Below are positions 1 through 7,628 of a stretch of 64,000 nucleotides of DNA, piece after piece. A program made the position numbers and the translations under genes. The stretch comes from Ruminococcus sp. AM36-2AA. GTDB taxonomy: Bacteria; Bacillota; Clostridia; Lachnospirales; Lachnospiraceae. Location: contig NZ_QTYB01000006.1 of NCBI RefSeq assembly GCF_003461955.1, positions 39,990 to 103,989 on the forward strand, given 5' to 3'. The stretch's first letter is position 1. Each line of letters starts with the position of its first letter. The notes beneath the pieces are model-generated. The model did no database searches. It had not been told where the DNA came from and worked only from the letters and a program-made list of their open reading frames with translations.

Positions 1-331
1 AGGCGGCCTGCGTAGCAGGCCTGTTCCTGGATTGATGAATGAATAGTTTGACTTTTAGATGTGGTAAAACAGAACATACAATTATAATCGGCACAGTGAT
101 AAATGGGTGATAGAAGTGGAATACAGGACCGAACCAGGAGTGTTACATTATGAAGGGGCCTGGCCGAATTGCGTGCCCGGAAAGAGGGGTGCCTGAGGGG
201 AGAAAAACGGGCTTCGCAACTCTGAGTGCTTTCTCCTCTCAGAACTCCCCACTGGAAAAGTGCAGAACTGAAATCTCAAAACTTTTCACATACAACACGC
301 ACATCCATATAAGATAATAAGAAAAAAAGAA
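1..331. other. Spacer before traX, no gene recognised
   Basis: I find no convincing gene here. A perfect short hairpin (GGCCTGC-GTA-GCAGGCC, 5-21) opens the window and could be the terminator of a gene lying to the left, although no T-run follows. A longer inverted repeat with 13 bp arms lies at 193-205 and 230-242. A possible 56-codon frame runs from an ATG at 154, but it has no clear ribosome site and overlaps the inverted repeat, so I do not call it. Confidence 0.4.
193..242. repeat. Inverted repeat, 13 bp arms
   Basis: The arms CTGAGGGGAGAAA (193-205) and TTTCTCCTCTCAG (230-242) pair with one G-T wobble around a 24-base loop. It lies downstream of the convergent traX gene. It lacks a T-tract on either side, so it is not an ordinary terminator. 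Confidence 0.45.
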
Positions 332-1069
332 TTAAGACAGAAATAAAATCTGTCGAAGTATCACCAGTCCCATAATATGGACTGGATAAAACCAGTAAAA
401 GAAATATTTCGCCGCTTTTCCGTGGATAAATCCCCTCTCCCCATTGTACAGGTTAATGGACAGAAAGGCGAAACAGGCTCTCCATTCATAGTAAAGCCAG
501 CAGCTTCCAAGGATCGCCTGCCCGGGCTTATCGTTTCGCATATAGTACATGATCAGGAGAAAAATATATCCCCGCCATCCGTAATCTGCTTTCAGAAAAA
601 TGGAAACAACAAGCAGTCCCAGGATACAGAGAAGCTGTATCAAGCGCTTATCCTTAAAATATTCGATGGCACAAAACGCCAGGTATCCCAGGAAAAGCGT
701 GAAAAACACATTCTGTCTTTCATAATGCAGTGTGTTTGTGAACATCAGGTTCCAGGGAATCTCTGAGATCAGAGCAAAAAGAAGGAGATTCCGTCCATAG
801 CGGAAACGGCTCCTGGTATGCCGGAAACCTTCCAGCAGGAGAAAGCAGAAGATGGGAAAAGCCACTCTGCCGATATCGCGGAAAATAAGATACACACTGT
901 ATTCCCTTCCGAGAAGCGTAAACAGGACTTTCTGTGCAGGCGGATACATACTTAAAATCACAGCTCCGATATGATCGATCAGCATGGTGATGATCGCAAT
1001 CATCTTCAGGGCGCTTCCGCTGAGGATACGGTATTTTTCTGGAAAAACAGAATCCACAGATGCATTCAT
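332..1069 (-). CDS. TraX family membrane protein
   Basis: A polytopic membrane protein of 245 residues that resembles the TraX family. That family is named after the conjugative pilin acetylase, but chromosomal members in Firmicutes are mostly uncharacterised and resemble acyltransferase-type membrane proteins. Visible signs are an early segment with the sequence ALKMIAIITMLIDHIGA (about residues 20-36), typical of TraX, a run of further hydrophobic helices, and a C-terminal FYWFYPVHIMGL motif. The start is supported by a CTGGAGGT ribosome site just upstream. The gene stands alone, divergent from the NifU-like gene, and no conjugation genes are near, so a role in DNA transfer is unlikely. The acyltransferase idea is inference. 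Confidence 0.75.
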   Translation of the reverse strand: MNASVDSVFPEKYRILSGSALKMIAIITMLIDHIGAVILSMYPPAQKVLFTLLGREYSVYLIFRDIGRVAFPIFCFLLLEGFRHTRSRFRYGRNLLLFALISEIPWNLMFTNTLHYERQNVFFTLFLGYLAFCAIEYFKDKRLIQLLCILGLLVVSIFLKADYGWRGYIFLLIMYYMRNDKPGQAILGSCWLYYEWRACFAFLSINLYNGERGFIHGKAAKYFFYWFYPVHIMGLVILRQILFLS

Positions 1070-1095
1070 GAAAAATATACCTCCAGGGTTAAACT

Positions 1096-1111
1096 TGATA
1101 ATATATTATCA
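1096..1111. promoter_or_regulatory. Perfect 16 bp palindrome upstream of traX
   Basis: TGATAATATATTATCA is a perfect palindrome 27 bp upstream of the traX start. It could be an operator or simply an AT-rich promoter core; nothing in the sequence decides between these. Confidence 0.3.
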
Positions 1112-1315
1112 CATACATAGAATAGTTGCCAGAAATATTTGACAGTTAGGCATGCAATACTGCCAGAATAACTTCCAATATTATGCGTTTTATGGCAAAA
1201 ATTTATCAAATATGACTGGACGAAACAAAGGTTTTGTGAGAAAATAGCCGTAGGGTGTTATCGAACTTTTTTTCTCAATAACATCGGTCAATCTATACTT
1301 GAAAGGAGTTTTAAA

Positions 1316-2008
1316 ATGATTTATTCACGCGAAGTAGAAGAAATGTGTCCAGTGGCACAGGGCGTACATCATGGTGCCGCTCCGATCCCGGAAGAAGCAA
1401 AATGGGTTCAGGCAAAAGAAGTAAAGGATATCTCCGGATTCACACACGGTGTAGGCTGGTGTGCTCCACAGCAGGGTGCCTGTAAGCTGTCCCTTAACGT
1501 AAAAGAGGGAATCATCCAGGAGGCACTTGTTGAGACAATCGGATGTTCAGGAATGACTCATTCTGCTGCTATGGCTGCTGAGATCCTTCCAGGACTTACT
1601 GTAATGGAGGCACTGAACACAGACCTTGTATGTGATGCAATCAATACAGCTATGAGAGAGCTTTTCCTTCAGATCGTTTACGGACGTTCCCAGTCTGCAT
1701 TCTCCGAGGACGGACTTGCAGTAGGAGCTGGTCTTGAAGACCTTGGAAAAGGACTTCGTTCTCAGGTTGGTACAATGTATGGAACTCTGAAAAAAGGACC
1801 TCGTTACCTTGAGATGGCTGAGGGTTATGTTACAGGTATCGCTCTTGATGAGGACGATGAGATCATCGGATACCAGTTCGTAAGCCTTGGAAAAATGACT
1901 GACTTCATTAAGAAAGGTGATGACCCGAACACAGCATGGGAGAAAGCAAAAGGTCAGTACGGCCGTGTTGCAGATGCTGTTAAGATCATCGACCCAAGAA
2001 AAGAGTAA
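1316..2008 (+). CDS. NifU-like Fe-S scaffold protein paired with GGGtGRT
   Basis: A 230-residue protein related to the N-terminal (IscU/NifU-type) iron-sulfur scaffold domain. It has cysteines in a GWCAPQQGACKL segment (about residues 47-58) and in an ETIGCSGMTHSAAMAAEIL segment (about 72-90), the latter matching the conserved Cys plus Ser/Ala stretch of NifU-like proteins. The family is usually annotated as an iron-sulfur cluster assembly scaffold protein, but its client is not known. It starts seven bases after a strong AAAGGAG site and is followed 40 bases later by the GGGtGRT gene, so the two form an operon. Codon use is strongly biased, as expected for a highly expressed pair. The scaffold role is inferred from the family. 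Confidence 0.75.
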   Translation: MIYSREVEEMCPVAQGVHHGAAPIPEEAKWVQAKEVKDISGFTHGVGWCAPQQGACKLSLNVKEGIIQEALVETIGCSGMTHSAAMAAEILPGLTVMEALNTDLVCDAINTAMRELFLQIVYGRSQSAFSEDGLAVGAGLEDLGKGLRSQVGTMYGTLKKGPRYLEMAEGYVTGIALDEDDEIIGYQFVSLGKMTDFIKKGDDPNTAWEKAKGQYGRVADAVKIIDPRKE

Positions 2009-2048
2009 TTACACTTCGTAAGGTAAAAATATCAGGAGGTTACAGGAA

Positions 2049-3059
2049 ATGGCTTTATTTGAATCATATGAGAGACGAATTGACAAGATCAATTCTGTTT
2101 TAAACAGCTATGGAATCGCTTCTATCGAAGAAGCTGAGAAAATCACTAAAGACGCAGGTCTGAACGTTTACGATCAGATCAAAGGAATTCAGCCGATCTG
2201 CTTCGAGAACGCTTGCTGGGCTTACACAGTAGGTGCAGCGATCGCAATCAAAAAAGGCTGCAGAAGAGCCGCTGACGCAGCAGCAGCTATTGGAGAAGGC
2301 CTTCAGGCATTCTGTATCCCGGGATCCGTTGCAGACACACGTAAAGTAGGTCTTGGACATGGAAACCTTGGAAAAATGCTTCTTGAGGAAGAGACAGACT
2401 GCTTCTGCTTCCTTGCAGGACATGAGTCTTTCGCAGCAGCTGAGGGTGCTATCGGTATCGCCGAGAAAGCAAACAAAGTTCGTAAAAAACCTCTTCGTGT
2501 TATCCTGAACGGTCTTGGAAAAGACGCAGCTCAGATCATCTCCCGTATCAACGGCTTTACATACGTAGAGACAGAGTATGATCCATATAAGAACGAGGTT
2601 AAAGAAGTATTCCGTAAATCCTATTCAGAGGGACTTCGTGCAAAAGTTAACTGCTACGGCGCTAACAGCGTTCCGGAAGGTGTTGCTATCATGTGGAAAG
2701 AGGGTGTTGACGTTTCCATCACAGGAAACTCTACAAACCCGACTCGTTTCCAGCATCCAGTAGCAGGAACATACAAAAAAGAGTGCAACGAGAAAGGCAA
2801 AAAATACTTCTCCGTTGCTTCCGGCGGTGGTACAGGACGTACACTTCACCCGGATAACATGGCAGCAGGTCCTGCTTCCTACGGTATGACTGATACACTT
2901 GGACGTATGCATTCTGACGCTCAGTTCGCAGGATCTTCTTCCGTACCGGCTCACGTAGAGATGATGGGTCTCATCGGCGCTGGAAACAACCCGATGGTTG
3001 GTATGACAGTAGCTGTAGCTGTTTCCGTACAGGAAGCTGCTGACGCTGGCAAATTCTAA
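2049..3059 (+). CDS. GGGtGRT family protein
   Basis: A 336-residue member of the family named after its glycine-rich signature, here GGGTGRT at about residues 259-265, followed by LHPDN. The function is unknown. The protein is rich in Ala and Gly, has no signal peptide or membrane helices, and carries several cysteines (for example FCIPGS and DCFCFLAGHE). Start: ATG 2049 with an AGGAGG site nine bases upstream. Together with the preceding NifU-like gene it forms a two-gene operon closed by the terminator at 3083-3120. This pair recurs in anaerobic Firmicutes, to my knowledge without an assigned role; a joint Fe-S related enzyme or maturation system is only an inference. Confidence 0.8.
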   Translation: MALFESYERRIDKINSVLNSYGIASIEEAEKITKDAGLNVYDQIKGIQPICFENACWAYTVGAAIAIKKGCRRAADAAAAIGEGLQAFCIPGSVADTRKVGLGHGNLGKMLLEEETDCFCFLAGHESFAAAEGAIGIAEKANKVRKKPLRVILNGLGKDAAQIISRINGFTYVETEYDPYKNEVKEVFRKSYSEGLRAKVNCYGANSVPEGVAIMWKEGVDVSITGNSTNPTRFQHPVAGTYKKECNEKGKKYFSVASGGGTGRTLHPDNMAAGPASYGMTDTLGRMHSDAQFAGSSSVPAHVEMMGLIGAGNNPMVGMTVAVAVSVQEAADAGKF

Positions 3060-3082
3060 TATAAGCATAGCTTAAAATAGCG

Positions 3083-3120
3083 AAAAAGCCGTAAACTCAA
3101 GGGTTTGCGGCCTTTTTCTT
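3083..3120 (+). terminator. Terminator of the NifU-like/GGGtGRT operon
   Basis: A 9 bp stem (3088-3096 with 3103-3111, one T-G pair) and six-base loop followed by CTTTTTCTTTTT. Confidence 0.85.
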
Positions 3121-3233
3121 TTTGCCTGGAAATAGAACAAAATATTCTCAAAAAGCCTGGAAAAACAGCAATAGCTAACATATATCTAACACGTAGCAAT
3201 CACTCGCAGCTAATACTTTTAAAATACAAAAAA

Positions 3234-3280
3234 GATACCGTAAGGTCATCAGTCTTGATGAGTTTACGGTATCCTTTTTG
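3234..3280 (+). terminator. Long two-part hairpin with T-run
   Basis: The outer stem GATACCGTAA (3234-3243) pairs with TTACGGTATC (3264-3273). Inside it, TCATCA pairs with TGATGA around a four-base loop. CTTTTTG follows, so it reads as an intrinsic terminator on the plus strand although no gene lies directly upstream. Confidence 0.6.
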
Positions 3281-3283
3281 AAG

Positions 3284-3314
3284 TACAAAGCGGAATGGGA
3301 ATGACCGCTTTGTA
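3284..3314. repeat. Hairpin, 10 bp perfect stem
   Basis: TACAAAGCGG (3284-3293) and CCGCTTTGTA (3305-3314) around an 11-base loop. It begins ten bases after the previous hairpin. Confidence 0.6.
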
Positions 3315-3343
3315 TTACGATTGTATTAAAAAAAGGAAGGAGA

Positions 3344-3365
3344 CCGGGAGTTTTAACGCTCCCGG
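3344..3365. repeat. Hairpin, 7 bp GC-rich stem
   Basis: CCGGGAG (3344-3350) and CTCCCGG (3359-3365) around an eight-base loop, third of the series. Confidence 0.55.
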
Positions 3366-3373
3366 TTAAAAGT

Positions 3374-3430
3374 ATGAAAAAGAAAAAGTTGTTTAGCAGT
3401 TGCATTTACTTGCTTGCTGTTTACAGGTAA
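3374..3430 (+). CDS. Possible 18-residue peptide
   Basis: An ATG-to-TAA frame encoding a basic, hydrophobic peptide (MKKKKLFSS then CIYLLAVYR). It looks like a tiny signal or membrane peptide, but there is no good ribosome site, because the preceding bases belong to the hairpin at 3344-3365. I rate it as a candidate only. It lies upstream of the holin gene and could be a leader peptide or chance. Confidence 0.2.
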   Translation: MKKKKLFSSCIYLLAVYR

Positions 3431-3540
3431 TAATATATCGAAAAAATGTGAGCAAATCGTGATGCAATTTTGAAGAATCTGTGAAACAAATTTCGGAGCA
3501 GTTCATAAAATAAAACAAAGCTGCAAGGGGGAGAAGGTTT

Positions 3541-3834
3541 ATGGAAGCGCTTGTGAATTATATTAAACCGGAACTGCTGATCACAGCAGTTGCTTTGTAT
3601 TTTATGGGAATTGCGCTGAAGGAAGCCCAGGCTGTGAAGGATAAATATATTCCACTGATACTGGGAGGTGTGGGGATCCTTGTATGCGGGATCTATGTTT
3701 TTGCAACCTGTTCCTATAATACGGCACAGGATATCGCAATGGCTGTATTTACTTCCATGACACAGGGAGTTCTGGTGGCGGGGCTTTCTACATATGTAAA
3801 TCAGCTGATCAAACAGCTGGAAAAAGATGAATAG
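3541..3834 (+). CDS. Phage-type holin
   Basis: A 97-residue protein with three predicted membrane segments (about residues 10-26, 38-56 and 68-86) and a charged C-terminal tail, matching the small phage holin families found next to endolysins in Clostridia (it resembles the phage_holin_5_2 type). It would open the membrane to let the neighbouring amidase reach the wall. The GGGGGAGAAGG ribosome site ends two bases before the start. The amidase gene starts 41 bases downstream, so the two form a lysis cassette. No other phage genes are present in the window, so this is a domesticated or orphan cassette. Confidence 0.75.
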   Translation: MEALVNYIKPELLITAVALYFMGIALKEAQAVKDKYIPLILGGVGILVCGIYVFATCSYNTAQDIAMAVFTSMTQGVLVAGLSTYVNQLIKQLEKDE

Positions 3835-3875
3835 CTGCATAGAATAAAGAGAAGACAAAAAACAGGAAATTTTTT

Positions 3876-4640
3876 ATGAATATCATAAAATTGATCAGCA
3901 AAAAGAATTGTTATATCGGCCAGAACCGGCCGGCATATATTGTGATCCATGAAACGGATAACTGGAGTAAGGGGGCAGATGCCAAAGCTCATGCCAATGC
4001 AATGAAGAATGGCAATCTGGCTGGTACCGTGCATTATTATGTAGATTCAAAATCCGTATATCAGACGTTGGACCACAGCGACGGGGCCTGGGCAGTAGGG
4101 GACGGAAAAGGAAAGTATGGAATCACGAACCGGAATTCTATCAATATCGAAATCTGTGTGAATCCGGAAACAGATTATTATACGGCGGTAGACAAGACAG
4201 AACAGCTGGCGGCTCTTTTGCTGAAACAGTACGGATGGGGGACAGACCGGCTGAAAAGACATTACGATGCGTCAAGAAAACACTGCCCGAGACGCCTCAT
4301 GGATGAAGAAAAGTGGCCGGAATTTGTGAAAAAAACAGAATTATATATGAAAAACAAAAACTCACAAAATAAAAATGAAACAGCAGAAAGTAAAAGTACG
4401 AAAAAACCAGATACAACAGAGAAGCTGAATGTACAGCTTCCGATCATCAGAAAAAACAGTACCGGGTCTGCTGTTTCCATGTTACAGGCAATGCTGCAGG
4501 TAAAAGTGGACGGAATCTTTGGAACACAGACAGAAACTTCACTGAAAGCATTTCAGAAAAATGTAAAGATCACAGTCGATGGAATCTGCGGAGCAGAAAC
4601 CTGGAAGAAAGTGGCTGAACACATGAATGCAAACCGCTGA
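3876..4640 (+). CDS. N-acetylmuramoyl-L-alanine amidase (endolysin-like)
   Basis: A 254-residue peptidoglycan amidase. An Amidase_2/PGRP domain covers about residues 15-150, with Zn-ligand candidates His25 in YIVIHET and the His and Cys of the HYDASRKHCP segment. A Lys/Asn/Thr-rich linker follows (about 150-185), then a PG_binding_1 domain (about 186-250, with DGIFGTQTETSLKAFQ and DGICGAETW repeats). There is no signal peptide, which fits export through the adjacent holin. It cuts the amide bond between MurNAc and L-Ala of the stem peptide. The transcript ends at the shared hairpin 4765-4802. Confidence 0.88.
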   Translation: MNIIKLISKKNCYIGQNRPAYIVIHETDNWSKGADAKAHANAMKNGNLAGTVHYYVDSKSVYQTLDHSDGAWAVGDGKGKYGITNRNSINIEICVNPETDYYTAVDKTEQLAALLLKQYGWGTDRLKRHYDASRKHCPRRLMDEEKWPEFVKKTELYMKNKNSQNKNETAESKSTKKPDTTEKLNVQLPIIRKNSTGSAVSMLQAMLQVKVDGIFGTQTETSLKAFQKNVKITVDGICGAETWKKVAEHMNANR

Positions 4641-4764
4641 AGTATTATAAATGAATTCTGTTTTGAAAATATTGGGCAATAGATTTTAACCAACTAAAAT
4701 AATTCCAAATAAATTTCCTGTGGGATTGAGAATATCCGCTTAACCCATTTTACAAAAAAGATCA

Positions 4765-4802
4765 AAGGGAAAATCCATCGATTATTTGATGGATTTTCCC
4801 TT
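4765..4802. terminator. Bidirectional terminator between the amidase gene and metY
   Basis: A perfect 15 bp stem (4765-4779 with 4788-4802) and eight-base loop between the two convergent genes. It is flanked by T-rich sequence on the right and A-rich sequence on the left, so it works in both directions. Confidence 0.9.
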
Positions 4803-4814
4803 AATGTTTTTTAT

Positions 4815-6098
4815 TTACGCATTTTTCAGTGCCTGATCCAGATCTTTGATAATATCGTCCACGTTTTCAATACCAATGGAAAGGCGGATCATTCCAGGAG
4901 AAACTCCTGCTTCAACCAGCTGTTCATCGTTCATCTGGCGGTGGGTATGGCTGGCAGGATGAAGAACCATGGTAATGGAAGCAGCAACGTGTGTGGCGAT
5001 GGTAGCAAGCTTCAGGCTGTCCATAAAGCGGACTGCTGCATCACGGCCGCCGGTCAGTTCAAAGGAGATAACACCGCAGGTACGGCCGTCCTTCATATAT
5101 TTCTGAGCCAGTGCATGATATTTATCATCCGGAAGTCCGGCATAATTTACGTGAGAAACTTTTTCGTGTGCATTTAGGTATTCGGCGATCTTCTGGGCGT
5201 TGGAGCAGTGACGCTCAACACGCAGCGGAAGTGTCTCCAGTCCAAGATTCAGAAGAAAACAGTTCATTGGAGACGGAATAGAACCCAGATCACGCATCAG
5301 CTGGGAAGTGGCCTTGGTGATGTAGGCTTTTTTGCCAAACTGTTTGGTGTAGATCACGCCGTGGTAGGATTCATCCGGCTCGGTCAGGCCGTGATACTTA
5401 TGGCCGTAAGCATCCCAGTCAAAGTTGCCGCTGTCAACAATGGCGCCGCCTACCTGAACGGCATGTCCATCCATATATTTGGTGGTAGAGTGAGTGACGA
5501 TATCTGCACCCCACTCGAACGGGCGGCAGTTTACCGGTGTGGCAAAGGTGTTATCCACAATAAGAGGCACGCCATTTTTGTGTGCAACCCGTGCAAATTT
5601 CTCAATGTCTAGGACAACCAGTGCTGGATTGGCGATGGTCTCCGCAAAGAGAACTTTTGTGTTCGGTTTAAATGCAGCAGCAATCTCTTCCTCTGTTGCG
5701 TCGGTATCAACAAAGGTACAGTCAATGCCAAGTTTTTTGAAAGTAACGGCAAGAAGATTAAAGGTTCCTCCGTAGATCGTAGAAGCAGCAACAACATGGT
5801 CACCCGCTTCGCAGATATTAAATACTGCATAGAAGTTGGCAGCCTGTCCGGAAGAAGTCAGGATTGCGGCAACACCACCTTCCAGATCTGCAATTTTTGC
5901 AGCAACGGCATCATTGGTCGGGTTCTGGAGACGGGTGTAAAAATATCCATCTGCTTTCAGATCAAATAACTGGCCCATTTCATCGGTGGTGTCATATTTG
6001 TAAGTGGTGCTCTGGCAGATTGGAAGCGCGCATGGCTCGCCTTTGGAAGGAGTGTATCCGGAATGGATACATTTGGTTTCTAAGCTGTAATCGTTCAT
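4815..6098 (-). CDS. metY: O-acetylhomoserine sulfhydrylase
   Basis: A 427-residue PLP enzyme of the Cys/Met metabolism family that makes homocysteine from O-acetylhomoserine and sulfide. Family signs are the N-terminal ETKCIHSGYTP, SSGQAANFYAVF, DNTFATPVNCRPFEWGADIVTHSTTKYMDGH (split here only by eye; the PLP lysine is the Lys of STTKY) and a C-terminal LSIGIEN. The length and the GG-rich substrate loop fit MetY rather than MetB or MetC. It stands alone, with its own promoter at 6190-6218, and I see no SAM riboswitch or T-box in its leader. An AGAAAGGATTT ribosome site precedes the ATG. Confidence 0.9.
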   Translation of the reverse strand: MNDYSLETKCIHSGYTPSKGEPCALPICQSTTYKYDTTDEMGQLFDLKADGYFYTRLQNPTNDAVAAKIADLEGGVAAILTSSGQAANFYAVFNICEAGDHVVAASTIYGGTFNLLAVTFKKLGIDCTFVDTDATEEEIAAAFKPNTKVLFAETIANPALVVLDIEKFARVAHKNGVPLIVDNTFATPVNCRPFEWGADIVTHSTTKYMDGHAVQVGGAIVDSGNFDWDAYGHKYHGLTEPDESYHGVIYTKQFGKKAYITKATSQLMRDLGSIPSPMNCFLLNLGLETLPLRVERHCSNAQKIAEYLNAHEKVSHVNYAGLPDDKYHALAQKYMKDGRTCGVISFELTGGRDAAVRFMDSLKLATIATHVAASITMVLHPASHTHRQMNDEQLVEAGVSPGMIRLSIGIENVDDIIKDLDQALKNA

Positions 6099-6189
6099 AT
6101 TTAAAAATCCTTTCTGTTGTGTTTTTGTATAGAAGTTTTGGATACAGATAAGAGAATATATTTATATACTTTATATAAAACTATATGTA

Positions 6190-6218
6190 ATTATAACTCT
6201 TTGTGTGTGAAAATACAA
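6190..6218 (-). promoter_or_regulatory. metY promoter
   Basis: On the minus strand, -35 TTGTAT (6213-6218), 17 bp spacer, -10 TATAAT (6190-6195). Confidence 0.6.
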
Positions 6219-6262
6219 CAATATTCTCCATAAACCTTACCGAAGTATACGGGAAATAAAAC

Positions 6263-6280
6263 ATTGCGTTCTGGTGCACA
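6263..6280 (+). promoter_or_regulatory. Operator-like repeat, copy 1
   Basis: ATTGCGTTCTGGTGCACA. It matches copy 2 at 6455 in 16 of 18 positions and lies about 45 bp upstream of the metY promoter and 190 bp upstream of copy 2. Confidence 0.45.
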
Positions 6281-6454
6281 CATAAAAATGTTAGAAAATT
6301 AACAGATTAAAAAACAGAAAACGTACTGGAAACACACATCCAAAATGAATAGAAATCACGCATAAACGCTGTAAAATCAATAAAAACTTGTGAATAAAGT
6401 AACAAATCGTGAAAAACGCATAAAAACAAAATGGAAAATTTGTATAAAAAAGAT

Positions 6455-6472
6455 ATTGCGTTCACGTGCACA
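6455..6472 (+). promoter_or_regulatory. Operator-like repeat, copy 2, LacI type
   Basis: ATTGCGTTCACGTGCACA contains GTTCAC/GTGCAC, an imperfect palindrome centred on CACGTG, as seen in operators of LacI-family repressors. It overlaps the -35 box and spacer of the iolG promoter, a position suited to repression. Confidence 0.5.
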
Positions 6473-6484
6473 AAATGATAATAT
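6456..6484 (+). promoter_or_regulatory. iolG operon promoter
   Basis: -35 TTGCGT (6456-6461), 17 bp spacer, -10 TAATAT (6479-6484). The weak -35 box lies inside the operator-like repeat. Confidence 0.5.
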
Positions 6485-6530
6485 AACATCATCAAAAAGA
6501 ACACGAAAACAGAAAACAATAAAAGGAGTC

Positions 6531-6553
6531 AAGCGGATATTCGCAATCCGCTT
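6531..6553 (+). promoter_or_regulatory. Leader hairpin 1 of the iol operon
   Basis: AAGCGGAT (6531-6538) pairs with ATCCGCTT (6546-6553) around a seven-base loop in the 5' leader. No T-run follows. Confidence 0.4.
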
Positions 6554-6567
6554 CGCTACTTGCTCAT

Positions 6568-6599
6568 AACCGAATAACTGCTTCACAGTTGATTCGGTT
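6568..6599 (+). promoter_or_regulatory. Leader hairpin 2 of the iol operon
   Basis: AACCGAAT-AACTG pairs with CAGTT-G-ATTCGGTT around a five-base loop, ending 25 bp before the iolG start. There is no T-tract, so it may affect RNA stability or translation rather than termination. Confidence 0.4.
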
Positions 6600-6623
6600 A
6601 AAAAATGAACGGAGGAATTTAAA

Positions 6624-7628
6624 ATGTTAAGAGTAGGAATTATCGGATGCGGCGGAATGGGAAGAGATCATATCAGAAGACTGACCGAGAAGATCCAGGG
6701 AGCAGAAGTAGTAGCTGTTTCAGATGTATTTGAGGAAAGTGCAAAGAAAGCAGCCGAGATCTGCGGCGCAAAAGTTTACACAGACAGCAGGGAACTGATC
6801 AACGCAGAGGACGTAGATGCAGTATTTATCGTATCTCCGGGCTTTGCACATGTAGATTCCCTTCTCCAGGCAATTGAAGCCGGCAAGAGGATTTTCTGTG
6901 AGAAACCATTATGTACCACTGCTGAGGACTGCCTGAAAGTAGTGAAAGCAGAGGAAGCAGCAGGCAAACATCTCATCCAGCTTGGATTTATGAGACGTTA
7001 TGACAAAGGCTACCAGCAGATCAAGGAAGCCCTTGCAACCGGAGAGTACGGCGAGCCGCTGATTCTTCACTGTACACATAGAAACCCGGAAGTAGGAACC
7101 AATTATAATACTCCAATGGCTGTGCACGATACCGCAATCCATGAGATCGATGTTCTTCACTGGCTGGTAGATGACGAGTATGAATCTGCACAGGTTGTAA
7201 TGCCAAGAGTAACCAAATATTCTCATTCCGAGCTGAAAGATCCGCAGATCATGATGCTCCGCACTAAAAAAGGTGTGTGTATCGATGTGGAAGTATTTGT
7301 AAACTGCAAGTTCGGATATGACATCAACTGTGAAGTAGTATGTGAGGACGGTGCACTGAAAATGGCACAGCCGGCTTATCCGTCTATCCGTAAAAACGCA
7401 GCTGTATCCAGTGCCATTGACACAGACTGTTTCGTAAGATTTAAAGATGCCTATGATAAAGAGGTTCAGGATTGGGTTGACAATGCAGAAGCAGGTGTGA
7501 TCACAGGACCGAACGCATGGGATGGATACCTGGCAGCGATCACAGCAGACGCTCTTGTAAAAGCGCAGGAAACCGGACAGATCGAGAAGATCGTTACAGC
7601 AGTTGAGAAACCAGAATTTTATAAATAA
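6624..7628 (+). CDS. iolG: Inositol 2-dehydrogenase
   Basis: A 334-residue Gfo/Idh/MocA oxidoreductase that oxidises myo-inositol to scyllo-inosose with NAD+. The Rossmann motif is VGIIGCGGMG (residues 4-13). EKPL (93-96) carries the catalytic Lys95, and VHDTAIHEIDVLHWL contains Asp169 and His173. These align with the Lys, Asp and His triad of Bacillus subtilis IolG as I recall it. The segments GFMRRYDKGY, HRNPEVG and VNCKFGYDI also match IolG closely. The GGAGG ribosome site lies eight bases before the ATG. It is first in an operon with iolI, a sugar-type symporter and another isomerase, which supports a role in inositol use. The LacI-like operator suggests substrate induction. Confidence 0.9.
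   Translation: MLRVGIIGCGGMGRDHIRRLTEKIQGAEVVAVSDVFEESAKKAAEICGAKVYTDSRELINAEDVDAVFIVSPGFAHVDSLLQAIEAGKRIFCEKPLCTTAEDCLKVVKAEEAAGKHLIQLGFMRRYDKGYQQIKEALATGEYGEPLILHCTHRNPEVGTNYNTPMAVHDTAIHEIDVLHWLVDDEYESAQVVMPRVTKYSHSELKDPQIMMLRTKKGVCIDVEVFVNCKFGYDINCEVVCEDGALKMAQPAYPSIRKNAAVSSAIDTDCFVRFKDAYDKEVQDWVDNAEAGVITGPNAWDGYLAAITADALVKAQETGQIEKIVTAVEKPEFYK

Larger units (their letters stand above)
3060..3540 (+). other. Spacer with three consecutive hairpins before the holin gene
   Basis: After the terminator at 3083-3120 come three separate perfect hairpins within 135 bp: 3234-3273, 3284-3314 and 3344-3365. No gene longer than 18 codons is supported. A tiny frame (3374-3430) follows the third hairpin. 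The holin gene begins at 3541 after a GGGGGAGAAGG ribosome site. Confidence 0.6.
6099..6623. other. Divergent regulatory spacer between metY and iolG
   Basis: An AT-rich 525 bp spacer holding the metY promoter (6190-6218), two copies of an 18 bp operator-like repeat (6263-6280 and 6455-6472), the iolG promoter (6456-6484) and two leader hairpins (6531-6553 and 6568-6599). Several shorter echoes of CGCATAAA lie between the two operator copies. I see no gene. Confidence 0.6.

Noticed and set aside
3060..4640. Integrated prophage
   Set aside because: Only a holin and an amidase are present; no structural, replication, integration or repressor genes and no attachment repeats were seen.
6099..6300. 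SAM riboswitch or T-box upstream of metY
   Set aside because: The leader is short and AT-rich, with no SAM-I core, no T-box sequence and no terminator.
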